Notes: a model not told the origin generated them from the sequence alone. 64,000 bases of DNA from Mesodorylaimus sp. YZB2_4 (GCA_030248295.1 JASANH010000850.1:620001-684000), one strand, 5' to 3'; positions 36,790 to 49,232 are shown, numbered from the stretch's first letter. Program-made: numbers and translations.

Positions 36790-37931
36790 GTTCAGCAGCA
36801 ACACCACACGACCCAGCAGCGACAGCGGAACACAAATGACCGTTTTTCAAACAAGTGTCATGTGGATTGGAATTTAGTGTAAAGGTACCCGTCAAGGTGC
36901 AGTTTGGAAAACTACACTTCCCACTGGGCCTGTTCGTTTCCCCAGACTTTGGCGTGCGTGAGTAGGGCGATTCAGAAAATCTGTGCCCTGCCAACGTACT
37001 CTACTCTACATATTTTCTATGCAAAAGATTAACCGGGGAAGAAATTTCAAAAAAATTAAAAGAGCGAAGAAGCAATGCACTATCACAGTATATAACTTAT
37101 AGATATCAAACTGTGAGGGGAATGTATTTTCACTCAAATAGTTTCCCAGAACTATTATTTGAATCACGGTATGTTTATCGGAATACATATCAACCATAAA
37201 TGAAGGATAGCACCCCTAAGCATCGGCTAATTTATTTGGTTTTAGTTTCCGTAAACTTTCAAAGTTGAGCTTGCTTGCAAGTCTATACGTTGCTCCGCAC
37301 TACGAATATATTTTCCATGACTTGCCCCTCATACCATATTACTTTGGTAAATATTGCCATTTACGGAGTTGGACGGAGCAGTTCGTACCACGAGCGGTCG
37401 ACTACACAGACCGCCTCCTTGGACAGGAGGATCGATCATCTCGATACTGCTAGCTGCACCCGGCTCGATGTCTCGAACAATACCCGATATGTTTATGAGA
37501 TGGATGCGAAAAGCCGGCCTGTTCATGGCATGGAATATTTGCGCAGGCGACAGCTTAGACGAGTGAACGAAAGGCGAGTTCGATTTCGAGCCTCCTGGCA
37601 CACGTGGTGGTCAGCTCGTTCTCTGAGACAAAATAACGACGTCGTATCGTTGCACAAAATGTCACCGGTTATTCGTCATGGTTTAAAGGTTGCATTGTAT
37701 AAACCGTGCTTACCTTGCTAGCAGCTCTACACCAGCCTCGTGTTCCGATTTGGTTTCTTTGGAAATGGTGTCCGGAAGACGGAGTCAGCATTCCATATAC
37801 GCTCAGTTATTCTTGATGTATTATACTATTCAACGGGTCTGGGCGACAGGCCCATTAGAAGAAAATAAAGGAAAACGTGGGTCGCTCATATTCGAACGTC
37901 ACCCCGGTCGAACGCACAGTTTCTTTTTCAG
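36790..37931. other. Intergenic region and probable first exon(s) of the astacin gene
   Basis: Upstream of the astacin exons a signal peptide exon is expected but I could not fix one. The longest frame, 37275-37721, has no signal peptide or known family. Confidence 0.35.
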
Positions 37932-39724
37932 ATTTATTCGAGAGTGATATTAGGCAGCCGACGTGGATGGCCAGCAGCAAGGTAGGGCCCCCCTCAGACA
38001 CATGTATGCAGCTGATCCACTTCGTTGCTGCAGATCTTCCGAAACGCAATGAAGGATCGTCAGTTCGCGTGGCCCAATGGTCTAGTTCCCTACGTCATCG
38101 ACGTTTCCCTAGGTTCGCCTGGTGCACTGTGGTCTGAAACATTGCCCAGCCGACCTTGGAGTGTTTCAGATCCGATAGCAGTTGCTTCGTTCAAAGAAGC
38201 CATAAAAGAGCTCGAGGCGAAAACGTGCCTCAAATTTAGACCAAAAGCGACTGGTGATTTGCATCATATTATATTGACCAGTATGGGCGGCTGTTGGTCC
38301 TACGTTGGCAGACAGGAAGACAGACCCGATGGACAAGAATTATCGCTGAGTCCGTTGTGCTGGGAGAAGAGCACGATACAGCACGAGATAATGCATGCCT
38401 TGGGGTTCTTCCACGAACATTCTCGATTTGATCGCGACAAGTACATCACTATCAATTTGGCCAATGTCGAAAAGAGTAAGTAGCGAAAGAATGGGAAAGA
38501 GTTGGCGGGGATGATTTGATTCAGCTAGCTCTGGTAGCTTGATACTGGTCTTCTAGCATGCCAGAGGCTATCATGTACAGTGCGTTACTGTAGGTCAGGT
38601 TTGTGGCCATGACTTGTCGGCTGCAAGGGGCTAACTTATTCTTCTCCCCGCCAAATGCGCAGCCGCTCAGTACCACCAGTCTTGCATGTTTCCGCCACAC
38701 CGATTTGCATATCCGCTCACTGTTGTCGCCTCTCTCACTGCTGTACGAATGTTTTGAGAACAACAGACCAGTACAGGAATTTCCTGATTTTTAGAACACT
38801 GGAATCAATTTGATAAAAGAGGCCAGGACGAAACTGATTTATTGACGGAGTATGACTACGATTCCATTCTCCACTATCATTCCTACGCATGGGCCAAAGA
38901 TAAGGCTATGCCGACGATCATTCCGACCAGACCCGGGTATGCACAGGAAATTGGGCTGAAGAGGTCCTACCCCCCACTGGCGCTTTATTCCGCTCTCAGT
39001 CAACTTGAAGGAGACCATATACTGTAGGACTGGACTGGCTTGACACTGCGGGGTTTGTCAGAGGATCCGTCTACTCCCCCCTCTGTTATAGAATACAAAC
39101 TCAAGACGCCATTTTTCTTTTAGTGCAGTTATTGGTCAGCGTCGCGGCTACAGTCCACTCGACTATGCGAAGATCAATAAATTATATCGCTGTTACGATT
39201 ATGTCAGATTGGCGAAAGAAAACCTGACCACATGGAGACCGCCTGTTCCTTCAGCCACTATCGTTCAGACTGTGACTGCTCCTCCGGCACCACTCAATAT
39301 AACCCAGTTACCATTCTGCCCCAACGCGCATCTGTGCGAAGACAAGGACCCCAAGGTGAGTCTAACCAATCAGAGATCTAACCTAGGCTGCTGACATCCC
39401 TTTTTTTAGAACTGTCCCATGCTGGCAATGCAAGGCTGGTGTGAAATGATGCCTGGAAAGATGTTATTCGACTGCAGGAAGTCGTGCTGCAATTGTGATT
39501 GTGAGTGCCCTTTTTCATTTTCTAGAGTTCACTGACGAAGTGTGTTTTCAGTTAGCAGATGTCAAGACACGAACGTTCACTTTTACTGGCAGAATTATTG
39601 CTTCTCTGGGCAATACACCGATGGCATCAAGACGCATTACATTCATTTCCCGAACACTTGCCAGTCGCCATTCACATTTCAGACTGCTGGAGATTTCTGC
39701 CCCAAAATGTGTGGACGTTGTTGA
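37932..39724 (+). CDS. Astacin-family zinc metalloprotease with ShK-like C-terminus (5' end missing)
   Basis: Secreted endopeptidase. Exons: 37932-37981, 38034-38475, 38795-38963, 39124-39355, 39410-39500 and 39552-39724, all in phase; the first exon(s) with the signal peptide are unresolved. The propeptide end shows LFESDI, a variant of the FxGD aspartate switch, and the cleavage region RNAMKDRQFAWPNG leads into the mature enzyme. The zinc site is HEIMHALGFFHEHSRFDRDK (HExxHxxGFxHExxRxDRD). The Met-turn region SILHYHSYAWAKD has Tyr-His-Ser in place of the usual S-x-MHY, so the methionine appears shifted or missing (noted in findings). GQRRGYSPLDYAKINKLY closes the catalytic domain. A Thr/Pro linker is followed by two cysteine-rich segments; the first resembles an ShK domain (CEDKD...NCPMLAMQGWCE...CRKSCCNC), the second is longer and ends CPKMCGRC. 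Confidence 0.9.
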
Positions 39725-40718
39725 CTTGTGAAAGTAGTGATCAGTATTGTGAATACAACAATTTGTAAGATACGAAAAACAAAGTTGATGAAGTCTGGAC
39801 TATGCAATTGTACAATAACTTTGCCATGGCGCCATGATGCCCTTATCTGTAATGAGAGATGAAACCGGGGTCTGTGTACAGCAGAGTCCATGCCTGAGTC
39901 TAGTGCAATCAGAAATGAATCTAGGCGCCCATCTCTCGCCAATTTCTGCCATTGCGAGTGTTGGACTCGCACAGGAGGGCTAACACTTCTGTGTTTAGTC
40001 ACCTTCTGGAGCAAACAGGGACAACACGTTCGTAATTACAGCGGCTCTGGGGTGCAGAGCGAGCTGTCCCCTCAGAATCAGCAGGTCGTGGTAATGTCGG
40101 AGATGTCTTGATGTGCAGGAGCTGCCACGGTAAACGTTTCGCCCCTCTTTTTAGCCTGACGTGTGCAAGCGCACATCTTAAGATATCACAAACTTTTTTT
40201 AATGAAGTCATGTCATGTCATTCACTCTCACCAAGCATTGTGAAACGCACTCCCGAGTGGAGCACACGAATACTACATGGGCACACATACAAAACCAAAC
40301 GATATCAAGATCACAGGGAGTCAGTTATGATAAAAAACCGCGCGCATGGATTTCTTAAAAGCACATATATTCCTTTAGTCACAGTATCAGCCCACCACAA
40401 GCCGCATCACAAGATACCACAAACTTATCACGATAATAGACCACCATTTCTCGCTCTTTCCTTCTTCTGAATGCAGTGTCTTTCATGTGTATCATTGCAG
40501 TCTTTGCGATACGGAAATAGGGTGGTCGCAGCCATTGCCCCATAAAGAAAAGGTACCGGTACCTACTCGTATTAGACTACCATACGACGCAGTCAAAACC
40601 TAGCACATCGTCAAGACTGCGAAAGACACCCAGTACAAAGGTTCCGGTTACTCGTCGCGCTCACTATACGCTCACTCTCGTTCATTTTATAGTCAGTTTT
40701 ACCAGCAATATTCCAAAA
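39725..40718. other. Intergenic region with a SINE remnant
   Basis: A fragment at 40206-40262 (GTCATGTCATGTCAT then GTGAAACGCACTCCCGAGTGG) matches the tail and body of the SINE at 19489 and 20406, without the tRNA head. The last 110 nt before 40719 are similar to the sequence upstream of the second desaturase gene. Confidence 0.5.
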
Positions 40719-43528
40719 ATGGAAAGCGAATACAAAAAGGATGAGGCTCGGGCGAAAACAAAGTACGGTTATATCGACTTATACCACGCAAAAAGAAGGA
40801 AAGAGATTCTGAGTAAGTCCTGGATTTCGTTCGACTGGCTCTGTTCTGTGCAAGGAATGAATCTAAGGGCCCCATACAGCCAACGTCCAATGCAGGCCTT
40901 CAGGAGTCGCTGATGATCCATCAGAACATGAAAGAAACCTCTGCAGGTTTGATGCACCTATGTCGCTTCCTTCTTGCAACCCTCGTGGCAGGCGGGCCTT
41001 GACGAGTCAGAGAGAATGATCGATACTCCCCCATGGCTGGAAGACGTTAACCTTTCGGGGTGATGTTTCAGGCACAGGTACAGTACGAGTCGCGAGACTT
41101 GCCTGCTTTAGTTAGGGTTTTTGTCCCCACATTCTCTCCTACGCGCCAGGCTTGGTCGCAGGTCTGTAATTTTTACATGTTGCTGGTTTTTTACAGTGGG
41201 CTAATTCGTACATATTTTGCCAATTTTAGACAAACACCCCGAAATTCGAGAGCTGATGCGAACAGACCCCAGTTTCAAGTACGTGGCCGCTGCCTGTGCT
41301 ATCACTCAGCTGTTCGTGGCTTATCTCCTCCGCGATGAGTCACTGATATTCGTTGTGTTCATGGGCGTGTTCGTTGGAACACTCTTCGACTGTGCAATCA
41401 CGAACTCGGTGCACGAGCTGATCCACGAATTGGCCATCGAAGGAAGTCCCATCGCAAACAAATTCTTGAGCGGCTTCGTCAATTTGGCCTTAGTGATCCC
41501 CTTCGCTGCTGGCTATCACAAAACGCACAGACACCATCACGCCTATCTAGGCACCGACCTAGATTCTAAGTATCCGACCGTGGAAGAGGTGCAAAAGTAC
41601 GACCAGGATCTGATTGGTAGACTCAAGTACATATTCGGACAGCCGTTGATAGGGGGCGAGCGATGGGCACGGATAGCACCGGGTGACAAATCGAATTCGT
41701 ACATCGACTGGAATGTGAGAACGGTGTGGATAATGGACATTGTCATGTTGCTTTTCTGGGGATACAAGTCCTTGGTCTACTTGTTCTTGGCATATTGGAT
41801 CAATGCAACTGTGTATATCCAAGGCAGCAAGAGCTTTGTCGATCACTGGGTCAGCGAAACGGACACATATACTTGCAGTTACTACGGATGGATCAATATG
41901 ATCAACTTTAACATAGGCTACCATCGCGAACACCACGACTTTCCAAACATACCTGGTCGGTACCTAGCTTTGGTAAGTTAGCGAATGCTGGTCTTTTATA
42001 GCACGACTGAGAAAAGACGCAGATTTCTGTCATCAGGCTAATTGTAAGAGGTCAGCAGGTGAAGCCAAGAAACCTAAATGGTGAGGTGACCTTGGTGAAA
42101 GAGCTTGAGATATGGAATAAGGCAGGAGAGAAAAAACGCTGTTACGAATCTGGCGGGCTTCCTCAAAATCCGCACAGAAAAACAGGCTACGCACCTCACA
42201 AAACCGTAGTTTGAGATCACGTGTGTACAAGATCTACTTCTCTGAAAGCATCGATTATGGAAAATCGTTCAGGGCTCATCACTCCGATGCTGAAGGTGTT
42301 CCACGACGAGCTATCTACGAAGACACAAGAAGGGATCACAGGCTGTTGGAGCGTGGACCGTTTGTATATACTTAAAAGAGGCTCACGAAGAAAAAAATGG
42401 CCTTAATGCAAGGCCTTCAATCACAGTGATCAATAACGATCCGTCTATGTAGGCGCCAGCATTCCGACGTCCAGGTCAGGTATACTTGAAGAATAGGCCT
42501 AAGATCAAGTGCGATGGTATGGACATGTAATAGACAGAGAAACTGATTCAGTGTCCCGTACAGCCATGGGAAGTCCAAAAGGAAAACGACCGCTCTGCGG
42601 ACCGAAGAAACGATGCCTGGACACTCTTAGAGAGGACATGAATAATGTGAGCGAGAATCAACAAGTCCAGAAAAAATGGAGGACAATTAATGCAGAAAGC
42701 GGAATCCGCCCTGAGGCGGGACTAAATGCTCGGAAAATGATAATGATGATCCAGTGCGAAAAGAAGAGTCATTCCAGCACACACAGAAGATCAAATTGCA
42801 TTAGCAAAACAAGCGTGGCCTCGTGATAAGAAATGTCTCTGATCGATCTTAAACTACAAGTCTATGTACTGTACAGTATGGCTCAAGTCAAGCCAGCAGC
42901 TGATGCCAGTAAGTCGGCGCACAGAAAACCATCCACGGACTGGGTGGGTACTGTAGAAAGAAAGAAACCACTGACCAGCTGATCACCAGGATCAAGTACT
43001 GCTTGAAGAATATCGATCGATCGGTTGTACATTGCTTGGCATTAAGTGCTAAATTTTCAATTGATCCTGCTACTGTAGGCGTGGTGGCGTTATGTAAAGC
43101 CGAGGAATAGGTGGTTTTAGTTCAGATTTTTGCTCTTTCGAATGGTGCACCATATTGCAGGAGGCGTTTGGAAACAAATTTTTAAGTTTGAAGATCCAGC
43201 TGTGCGGATTTGAGGAAACACCCGTTTTAATGCATGCCAAACCGTGAACCTGACGCCCCTCATTGTCAGTCAGTCACACACTAGAGCACTAGAAGCAGAC
43301 TATACAGTAGTCTACTGCAGGTTTTACTTCCAAAAACTAGCAACTAAATGACCACTATTGTTTCATTTTTAGGTTAACAAATTTGCTCCCGAATTTTACT
43401 CAGACGACCGCTACATTGTAAAGTCGCTCTTCAGCGGAACATGGGATATACTGACGGCCAAACCAGGCAAAGGACTGACAAAACATGCGAATAAGCTGAC
43501 TCTGAAACAAGTTCAGCTGACAGATTAA
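40719..43528 (+). CDS. Sphingolipid delta-4 desaturase-like protein, paralog 1
   Basis: ER membrane di-iron desaturase of the DEGS type, which turns dihydroceramide into ceramide in known members. Three exons: 40719-40812, 41230-41972 and 43373-43528, totalling 993 nt (330 aa) in phase. The N-terminus AKRRKEILNKHPEIRELM and the central block match the DEGS family. Histidine boxes: NSVHELIHE, HKTHRHHHAYLG and NIGYHREHHDFPNIPGR. Hydrophobic segments flank box 1 and lie at DIVMLLFWGYKSLVYLFLAYW. The C-terminus (VNKFAPEFYSDDRY...) follows the usual AAEYYD region. Intron 2 is 1.4 kb against 0.2 kb in paralog 2 and contains a LINE fragment. Compared with vertebrate enzymes the boxes are divergent, so substrate and regiochemistry are inferred. 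Confidence 0.93.
42500..42730 (+). mobile_element. LINE reverse transcriptase 3' fragment
   Basis: Inside intron 2 of the desaturase gene a frame codes RWYGHVIDRETDSVSRTAMG followed by GPKKRCLDTLREDM. The RWxGHV...RGRPKKRW-D-TVREDM pattern is typical of the C-terminus of endonuclease/reverse transcriptase proteins of non-LTR retrotransposons. Only this end is present, as expected of a 5'-truncated copy. Upstream frames at 42221-42406 may belong to it. Confidence 0.75.
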
Positions 43529-43889
43529 GCTGTTGCTGGTTTTTCACTGCGTTGGCTTACATTCTTAGGGCCAGGAGAGTTAAAGTACGGTACATACAAT
43601 AAGGATATACAGTCTAGTCCGCTTGATTTCATCCGCTCAGACCTGTTTTAAAAAACTTGGAACTGTTTAAAGTTTTATATTTGTCAAGGTGGGCTGTAGG
43701 CGAAATATACACACGGTAACTTGAGCACACAAAGTTCTGATCGACTAGCCAATTAAAATCACGAAAATCGTTTTATTAACTGAAAATTTCTGGTTAAGAA
43801 ATTAGCGCACACACCTACTTTCTGTCCGCTGATGCGATATTACTTTGAGCAATGCAAGCTATATTACACGCAGCCCAGATTTGTTGGCG

Positions 43890-44085
43890 ATTGGAGTCGA
43901 CATGTAGTGGCTCCTCGAAAATCGATCCTCAGCACGGATCCGGCAGTTGAGAACCTCACCCACCAAGGTGATGCTTCATCCATGGACCATGTCAGAAGAC
44001 TTGGTTGGCTGCCCTGGGGTTTTTGGCGTGATGCAACAGGTCCTCTTGTCGCTCGCTCCGGTCCCAGACGGACCCAGACGTATTG
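43890..44085 (-). repeat. Dispersed repeat family R1, inverted copy
   Basis: Its reverse complement reads CCCAGGGCAGCCAACCAAGT, ATGGTCCATGG and CATCACCTTGGTGGGTGAG, matching 25880-26040. It also shares CGTCTGGGTCCGTCT with the copy near 63460. Confidence 0.75.
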
Positions 44086-44149
44086 GAACTGCCCATGATG
44101 GTAGCTGGTCTGTCTTCACCTTCTGACCCTATCGCTAATTATAACCCTA

Positions 44150-45514
44150 GTCGGATTACTCAGTCTAGAGGCACTACGATGCACGGCGCCAGTCTGGCTG
44201 GGCGGCCCATGGCCGCGCGAAACACAAAACTAGTAACGAGCGCGCGCCTGAAAACAGGTTTCTTGTACGTTAGGGGCGGCGTTTTTTCGAATTCCAAGCG
44301 CCAGATTTGCGATACTTTTTTTGAGTGAGGCCTCCTCGATAGCCGCATGACCTCGAGAAGACCATCTGCACATTGATAAATGCAGAAAAGCTAATGTTTT
44401 AGAACCTAGCTAGGTTTTGCTTAGTGAATTTATTGTCCGTCTCACTGCACATATAAAAAGCAGACTGAACTGTCCTTCCTGAACTTTAGCTACGGTACTG
44501 CTTTGGATAAGTCGTGGTAAACAAAAATCATGTAAACTCTCTTTGTCGTACCAATTATTTTATTAGGATTAGTTTGCGAAAGCAAAGATGGCGACACTGA
44601 TGAGGGAACCGAGCTGCTTACGGAACAAGATGCCAGTGTTTATATTGACATGGACACAAGTATGGATGAAGACATGAACATACCAGAAGTTAACGTCCAG
44701 TTAAACACAGATTTGGATTTGAATGGAGTGGATGGCGGATTAGCGCTAAAACGCTAACACCGTCCATGTGACTGGGATCACGCAAAATGCGCTAAATTTA
44801 TTACGCGATTGCAAGCTGATCCCGCCGCAACTGAAAGAAATGAAGGCCACTCAGGATCATCAGTGCCCTGCGCCAGCAGTGCAACAGAAGCTTCAGTTCA
44901 ATGCTCGAAAATTCATGAGGGAAAAATACATTTGCGTCCTGAATTTCACAAAGATGCAGTGGCACCAATCAAGAAGTTCGATACCCCTGATGCACAACTC
45001 AGGCAAGCAGTGATCAATGCAGACCTGTATTTTTCCACCTTTAGCACCATCCTGTCGCCGCTTCAACTGCAGCTTTGAAACTTAGCCGCAACACTTTTAG
45101 TGATATCCGCAAAGGGCACTTGAGGAGTTGCAAGCGATTTTGCGACGAAGCCTGAAAATGTCGGTACCAGAGAAGTCGCCAGCAGATCCGGCACCTCCCA
45201 TAAAAAGACGCGCAAAGGCTGACGGACAGTTGAGGCAAGTGGTGATCAGCGCCCATCTCTATTTCTCCAGGTTCAGCACTAGCCCTGGCGGAGAAACAGC
45301 AGAGGTGTGAAAGCTTGATCGTCACACTGCTCATGATATAGTCAGTCACTCAAGCCACGCTACCACAAAAGCCACCCCGACTCTCCCGCCCCTAGCATAC
45401 AAGTAACCTGTTTTCAGGCGCGCGCTCGATACTAGTTTTGTGTTTCGCGCGGCCATGGGCCGCCCCGCCAGACTGGCGCCGTGCATCGTAGTGCCTCAGA
45501 CTGAGTAATCCGAC
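44150..45514. mobile_element. TA-flanked DNA transposon with 130-bp terminal inverted repeats
   Basis: The ends 44150-44279 and 45386-45514 are inverted copies starting GTCGGATTACTCAGTCT with only a few differences. Each is flanked by TA (44148-44149 and 45515-45516), as for Tc1/mariner-like and related elements. The 1.1-kb interior has no transposase I recognise. It holds two diverged copies of a short coding-like block (QLRQAVINADLYFSTFST at about 44997-45050 and QLRQVVISAHLYFSRFST at about 45229-45285) and an acidic frame at 44580-44758. It is probably a non-autonomous or decayed element. It sits between the two desaturase paralogs. Confidence 0.85.
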
Positions 45515-45988
45515 TATTTTTTCTGTGATATAATGCAAAAATAAAAAATGCGCTTTACTGAACCCATCATTGCACTACAGCAACGACTAAAGGGCCAGCG
45601 CTGATGAGCTGCTTCCAGGCTGTAGGTACAGTAGGTCCAAACGAAGCGGTTGGGGTTACCAGGTGCAAAGACTGGTCTAAACCAAATGACGCGGGTAGAT
45701 CTCTCAACAGCGACAGGACGCTAGTGCACACTCTACCTGCTGCTGGTGCACATTCAACACGTAGGCGCCAACTTTCGCTTTCGATAACAAACAACCGGGC
45801 AGATGAGACCTTCACTCGCCACCAGACTATGTGCGTCGGCAAGCGATAACAACTGTGTGCGGTGCCAGCGTGCAGTCACGCGCTCTCATTGATCATCGTC
45901 AAGGCTGCGAACAAACATCCGGTACAAAGGCTCATTCGCTCACTCTCTAGTTCATTTCATAGTCAGTTTTACCAGCAATATTTCAAAA
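45515..45988. other. Intergenic region upstream of desaturase paralog 2
   Basis: The last 100 nt before the start codon (ATCGTCAAGGCTGCGAAC onward, TAGTCAGTTTTACCAGCAAT near the ATG) are similar to the equivalent region of paralog 1, so the duplication included upstream sequence and perhaps the promoter. Confidence 0.55.
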
Positions 45989-47247
45989 ATGGAGAGCGAG
46001 TACAAAAAGGATGAAGCCCAGGCGAAAACAAAATACGGTTATATCGACTTGTACCACGCTAAAAGAAGGAAAGAGATTCTGAGTAAGTCCTGTTAACAGA
46101 TGCCGGCAGCTTTTTAATAGCGGGATGATTAGCATCTTTTTATGTCCATTTTAGACAAGCACCCTGAAATTCGAGAGCTGATGCGAACAGACCCCAGTTT
46201 CAAGTACGTGGCCGCTGCCTGTGCTATCACTCAGCTGTTCGTGGCTTATCTCCTCCGCGATGAGTCACTGATATTCGTTGTGTTCATGGGCGTGTTCGTT
46301 GGAACACTCTTCGACTGTGCAATCACGAACTCGGTGCACGAGCTGATCCACGAATTGGCCATCGAAGGAAGTCCCATCGCAAACAAATTCTTGAGCGGCT
46401 TCGTCAATTTGGCCTTAGTGATGCCCTTCGTTGCTGGCTATCACAGGTCTCACAGACACCATCACGCCTATCTAGGCACCGACCTAGATTCTAAGTATCC
46501 GACCATGGAAGAGGTGCAAAAGTACGACCAGGATCTGATTGGTAGACTCAAGTACATATTCGGACATCCGTTGCAAGGTGGCGAGCGATGGGCACGGATA
46601 GCACCAGGTGACAAACCAAATTCGTACATCGTCTGGAATGAGAGAACGGTGTGGATAATGGACATTGTCATATTGCTTTTCTGGGGATACAAGTCCTTGG
46701 TCTACTTGTTCTTGGCATATTGGATCAATGATACTGTATTTATCCAAGGCAGCAAGAATTTTGTGGATCACTGGGTCAGCGAAACGGATACGTACACTAG
46801 CAGTTACTACGGATGGATCAATATGATCAACTTTAACATAGGCTACCATCGCGAACACCACGACTTCCCAAACATACCCGGTCGATACCTAGCTTTGGTA
46901 AGTGAGTATGAAATCATGATAGCACGATGGAGGACAGGAGCAGATGTTAGTCTGCACTAAATATTGTGGCGACCTTGATGGTTAGGTATACGGCTGAGCA
47001 GGGGGCGGCTGGTAAAAAATGAATTGCATGAACCTAACCTCCCTCAGTCAGTCACAGACTAAAACAGCCGGAAAACTGTCTTCATTTTCAGGTCAACAAA
47101 GTCGCTCCCGAATTTTACTCAGACGACCGCTACATTGCTAGGTCACTGTTCAGCGGAACATGGGATATACTGATGGCCAAACCGGGCAAGGGATTGACGA
47201 AGCATGCCAATAAGCTGACTCTGAAACAGGTTCAGCTGACTGACTAA
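45989..47247 (+). CDS. Sphingolipid delta-4 desaturase-like protein, paralog 2
   Basis: Tandem copy of the gene at 40719. Three exons: 45989-46082, 46155-46897 and 47092-47247, with the same exon lengths (94, 743 and 156 nt) and 330 aa. The histidine boxes are NSVHELIHE, HRSHRHHHAYLG and NIGYHREHHDFPNIPGR. Coding differences from paralog 1 include HRSH for HKTH, VWNERTV for DWNVRTV and NDTVFIQ for NATVYIQ. About 260 nt of exon 2 are identical to paralog 1, while exon 1 and the introns have diverged. Both copies are intact, so both may be expressed. Confidence 0.93.
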
Positions 47248-47327
47248 CCAGTCGCTCTTGTTGCATTGCGTTGACTTACATTGTAGAGGGTCAGGAGTTA
47301 AGGTAGAGTGCATACAATAAGTTGATA

Positions 47328-47500
47328 CAGTCGAGTCCACTTAATTGCAACCGCTAATGGCAACAAAAGCAAATTCAATATCCGCAAATGCAATGGTAAG
47401 TTGCAATTATTTGAAGGTTTTTTATTTCTAATGCGGGATCTTTCCGAAAAACAGAGGGAATTTCGCAGTTATCTGGAGTGCAATAAAGCGGAATCGACTG
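47328..47500. mobile_element. MITE with CAGTCGA termini (pogo/Tigger-like)
   Basis: A 173-bp element flanked by TA on both sides. Terminal inverted repeats are CAGTCGAGTCCACTTAATTG and, on the other strand, CAGTCGATTCCGCTTTATTG. The same left end is present at 43603 after paralog 1 (CAGTCTAGTCCGCTTGATT), so the insertion predates the gene duplication. A related end, CAGTCGACCTCGGATAATTG, is found at 58620. Confidence 0.7.
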
Positions 47501-47934
47501 TACTGCATGACGTGGATTAAGGATATGCCTGAGATGAACTGATTGGACATTACTTTTTTAATAGCGCTAGTGACAAGATTGCTCCAAAAAATTGGTGGTC
47601 ACATGAACTGCGGCAGCTTGGCCACTCATCCTAGCCTCGTCACTCGATCAAGTTGACAAGCAGCACTGAGCACACATGTGAGAAATTAAAGTCCAGGCTT
47701 TTTCCGCTGAAATGTGCCAGTCAGTATTTCCTTACGACGTTATAAATGTCATGACCATGGCAGACACATGTGCATATCGTAGAGTCGTCCAACTGCTTTG
47801 GACCAGTCATTGCCGGGCTCCTGTAGTTACATACGAGCATAGTTTTACCCACAAAATTACGTGCTCTACGCGAACACACCAGTAATGTTTCACTTATCAA
47901 CTCCTGACATTTTACAATCCTCTGTGATCACAGT
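47501..47934. other. Intergenic region between convergent genes
   Basis: It lies between desaturase paralog 2 (+) and the aldo-keto reductase (-). I see no gene or repeat. Confidence 0.4.
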
Positions 47935-49232
47935 TCAAGGTGATCGGGCCGCTCGGAATGGCCAATCAGGGTGATGGTCATCGCGATCGAGTGGTAGCAT
48001 TCTCCAATTCATGTCCAGTGCATCCACATCGGTTAATTCCGACTCGGACAAATGGAAATCGAGAATATCAAAGTTTTCTTGGATTCGAGACCTTCTGACG
48101 GATTTGGGTATGATGACCATCCCTTTCTGCAAGGCCCAGCGAAGGGACACTTGGGCGGCTGTCTGAAAGAAAAGCACTGTAGAATATCTTGCGCCTGACC
48201 AGGATGCAGCAGTGTTACTTTGCCATGGCTCTTTCCAATTTCGATCAAAGTCGGTTCATTCAGCAAGTTGGGTTGGCCCGCCACGCGGAACTCGTGCTGG
48301 TTATTAGCTAGCGTACTGTAACTGGTGAAGACGATTCCTCTGTCCATGCACCAGTGCAGTAGCTCCGTTTGCGGGAAGTAAGGATGTGCCTCCACCTGCA
48401 ATCAGCTGCCTGAACAGTGACAAGCATGTTTTTCTTTGGCTTACCTGCAAAACAGCGGGTTTGATGCGACCATCGGCGATAACGCGCTCGATCTGCTGCG
48501 TATTAAAGTTAGATAAGCCAATGCTTCGGACCTTGCCAGCATAAACAGCATCCCCCATGGCTCGCCAAGTTTCCATGTAGTCAATATCCGATAAGAGGAC
48601 TTTACCATCCGGGCCCTGTACACATAGGATGTCAGCTTGTGATGTCATGACTGCCCCCTACTCAAAGCGCAACACATACGGTGGGAACATACGCATCGCC
48701 TTCGTAATAGCCCATGGGCCAATGAATCAGGCACAGGTCGAGGTAACCTGCGTGCAGATCGGCAATGCTCTCGTCGATAGCCTTGGCTGCTCTCTCGTAG
48801 GAATGGTACGTGTTCCAGATTTTGCTTGTAATAAAGAGGTCTTGGCGTTTTACCTGTTGAAAGACAGATGGCCACATTTGCATGATATACAGTAGTGAGC
48901 ACTGGGTCTCACCTGACCGTACTAGGTAACCTAGTCGTAAGGGTGTCTCATTTTTAATCAGCTACTGTAGTTACGCAAGAAGTCCTTACCTTTCCACTTG
49001 CGACAGCTTTCTCAATTGACGACCCGATTTCCGCTTCGTTCTGATAAATCTGGGCACAATCGATGTGCCTGTACCCGACCTCGATAGCGTCTGATACGGC
49101 CTGACCAACTTCATGTTTTCCAGCCAACCAGGTGCCAAATCCCAGCTGTGGAATCGTGTAACCAGAGTTCATACGGATTTTTGGAACCCCAGACTCGCAA
49201 CGCGATCCATTCATTCTGTGCCCGTTCTCCAT
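47935..49232 (-). CDS. Aldo-keto reductase
   Basis: NADPH-dependent cytosolic carbonyl reductase. Five exons: 49232-48990, 48853-48680, 48615-48445, 48395-48219 and 48162-47935, totalling 993 nt (330 aa), all phase 0. Family features: IPQLGFGTWLAG; catalytic Asp and Tyr in GYRHIDCAQIYQNE; catalytic Lys in LFITSKIWN; LDLCLIHWP with the active-site His; VRSIGLSNFN; a VEAHPYFPQ block equivalent to the usual QVExHP; the cofactor-binding IIPKSVRRSRIQENF. The C-terminus (DHHPDWPF) is close to AKR1A-type enzymes. The start is set at the ATG at 49232; no ATG lies upstream in the same open frame. The substrate cannot be told from the sequence. Confidence 0.94.
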
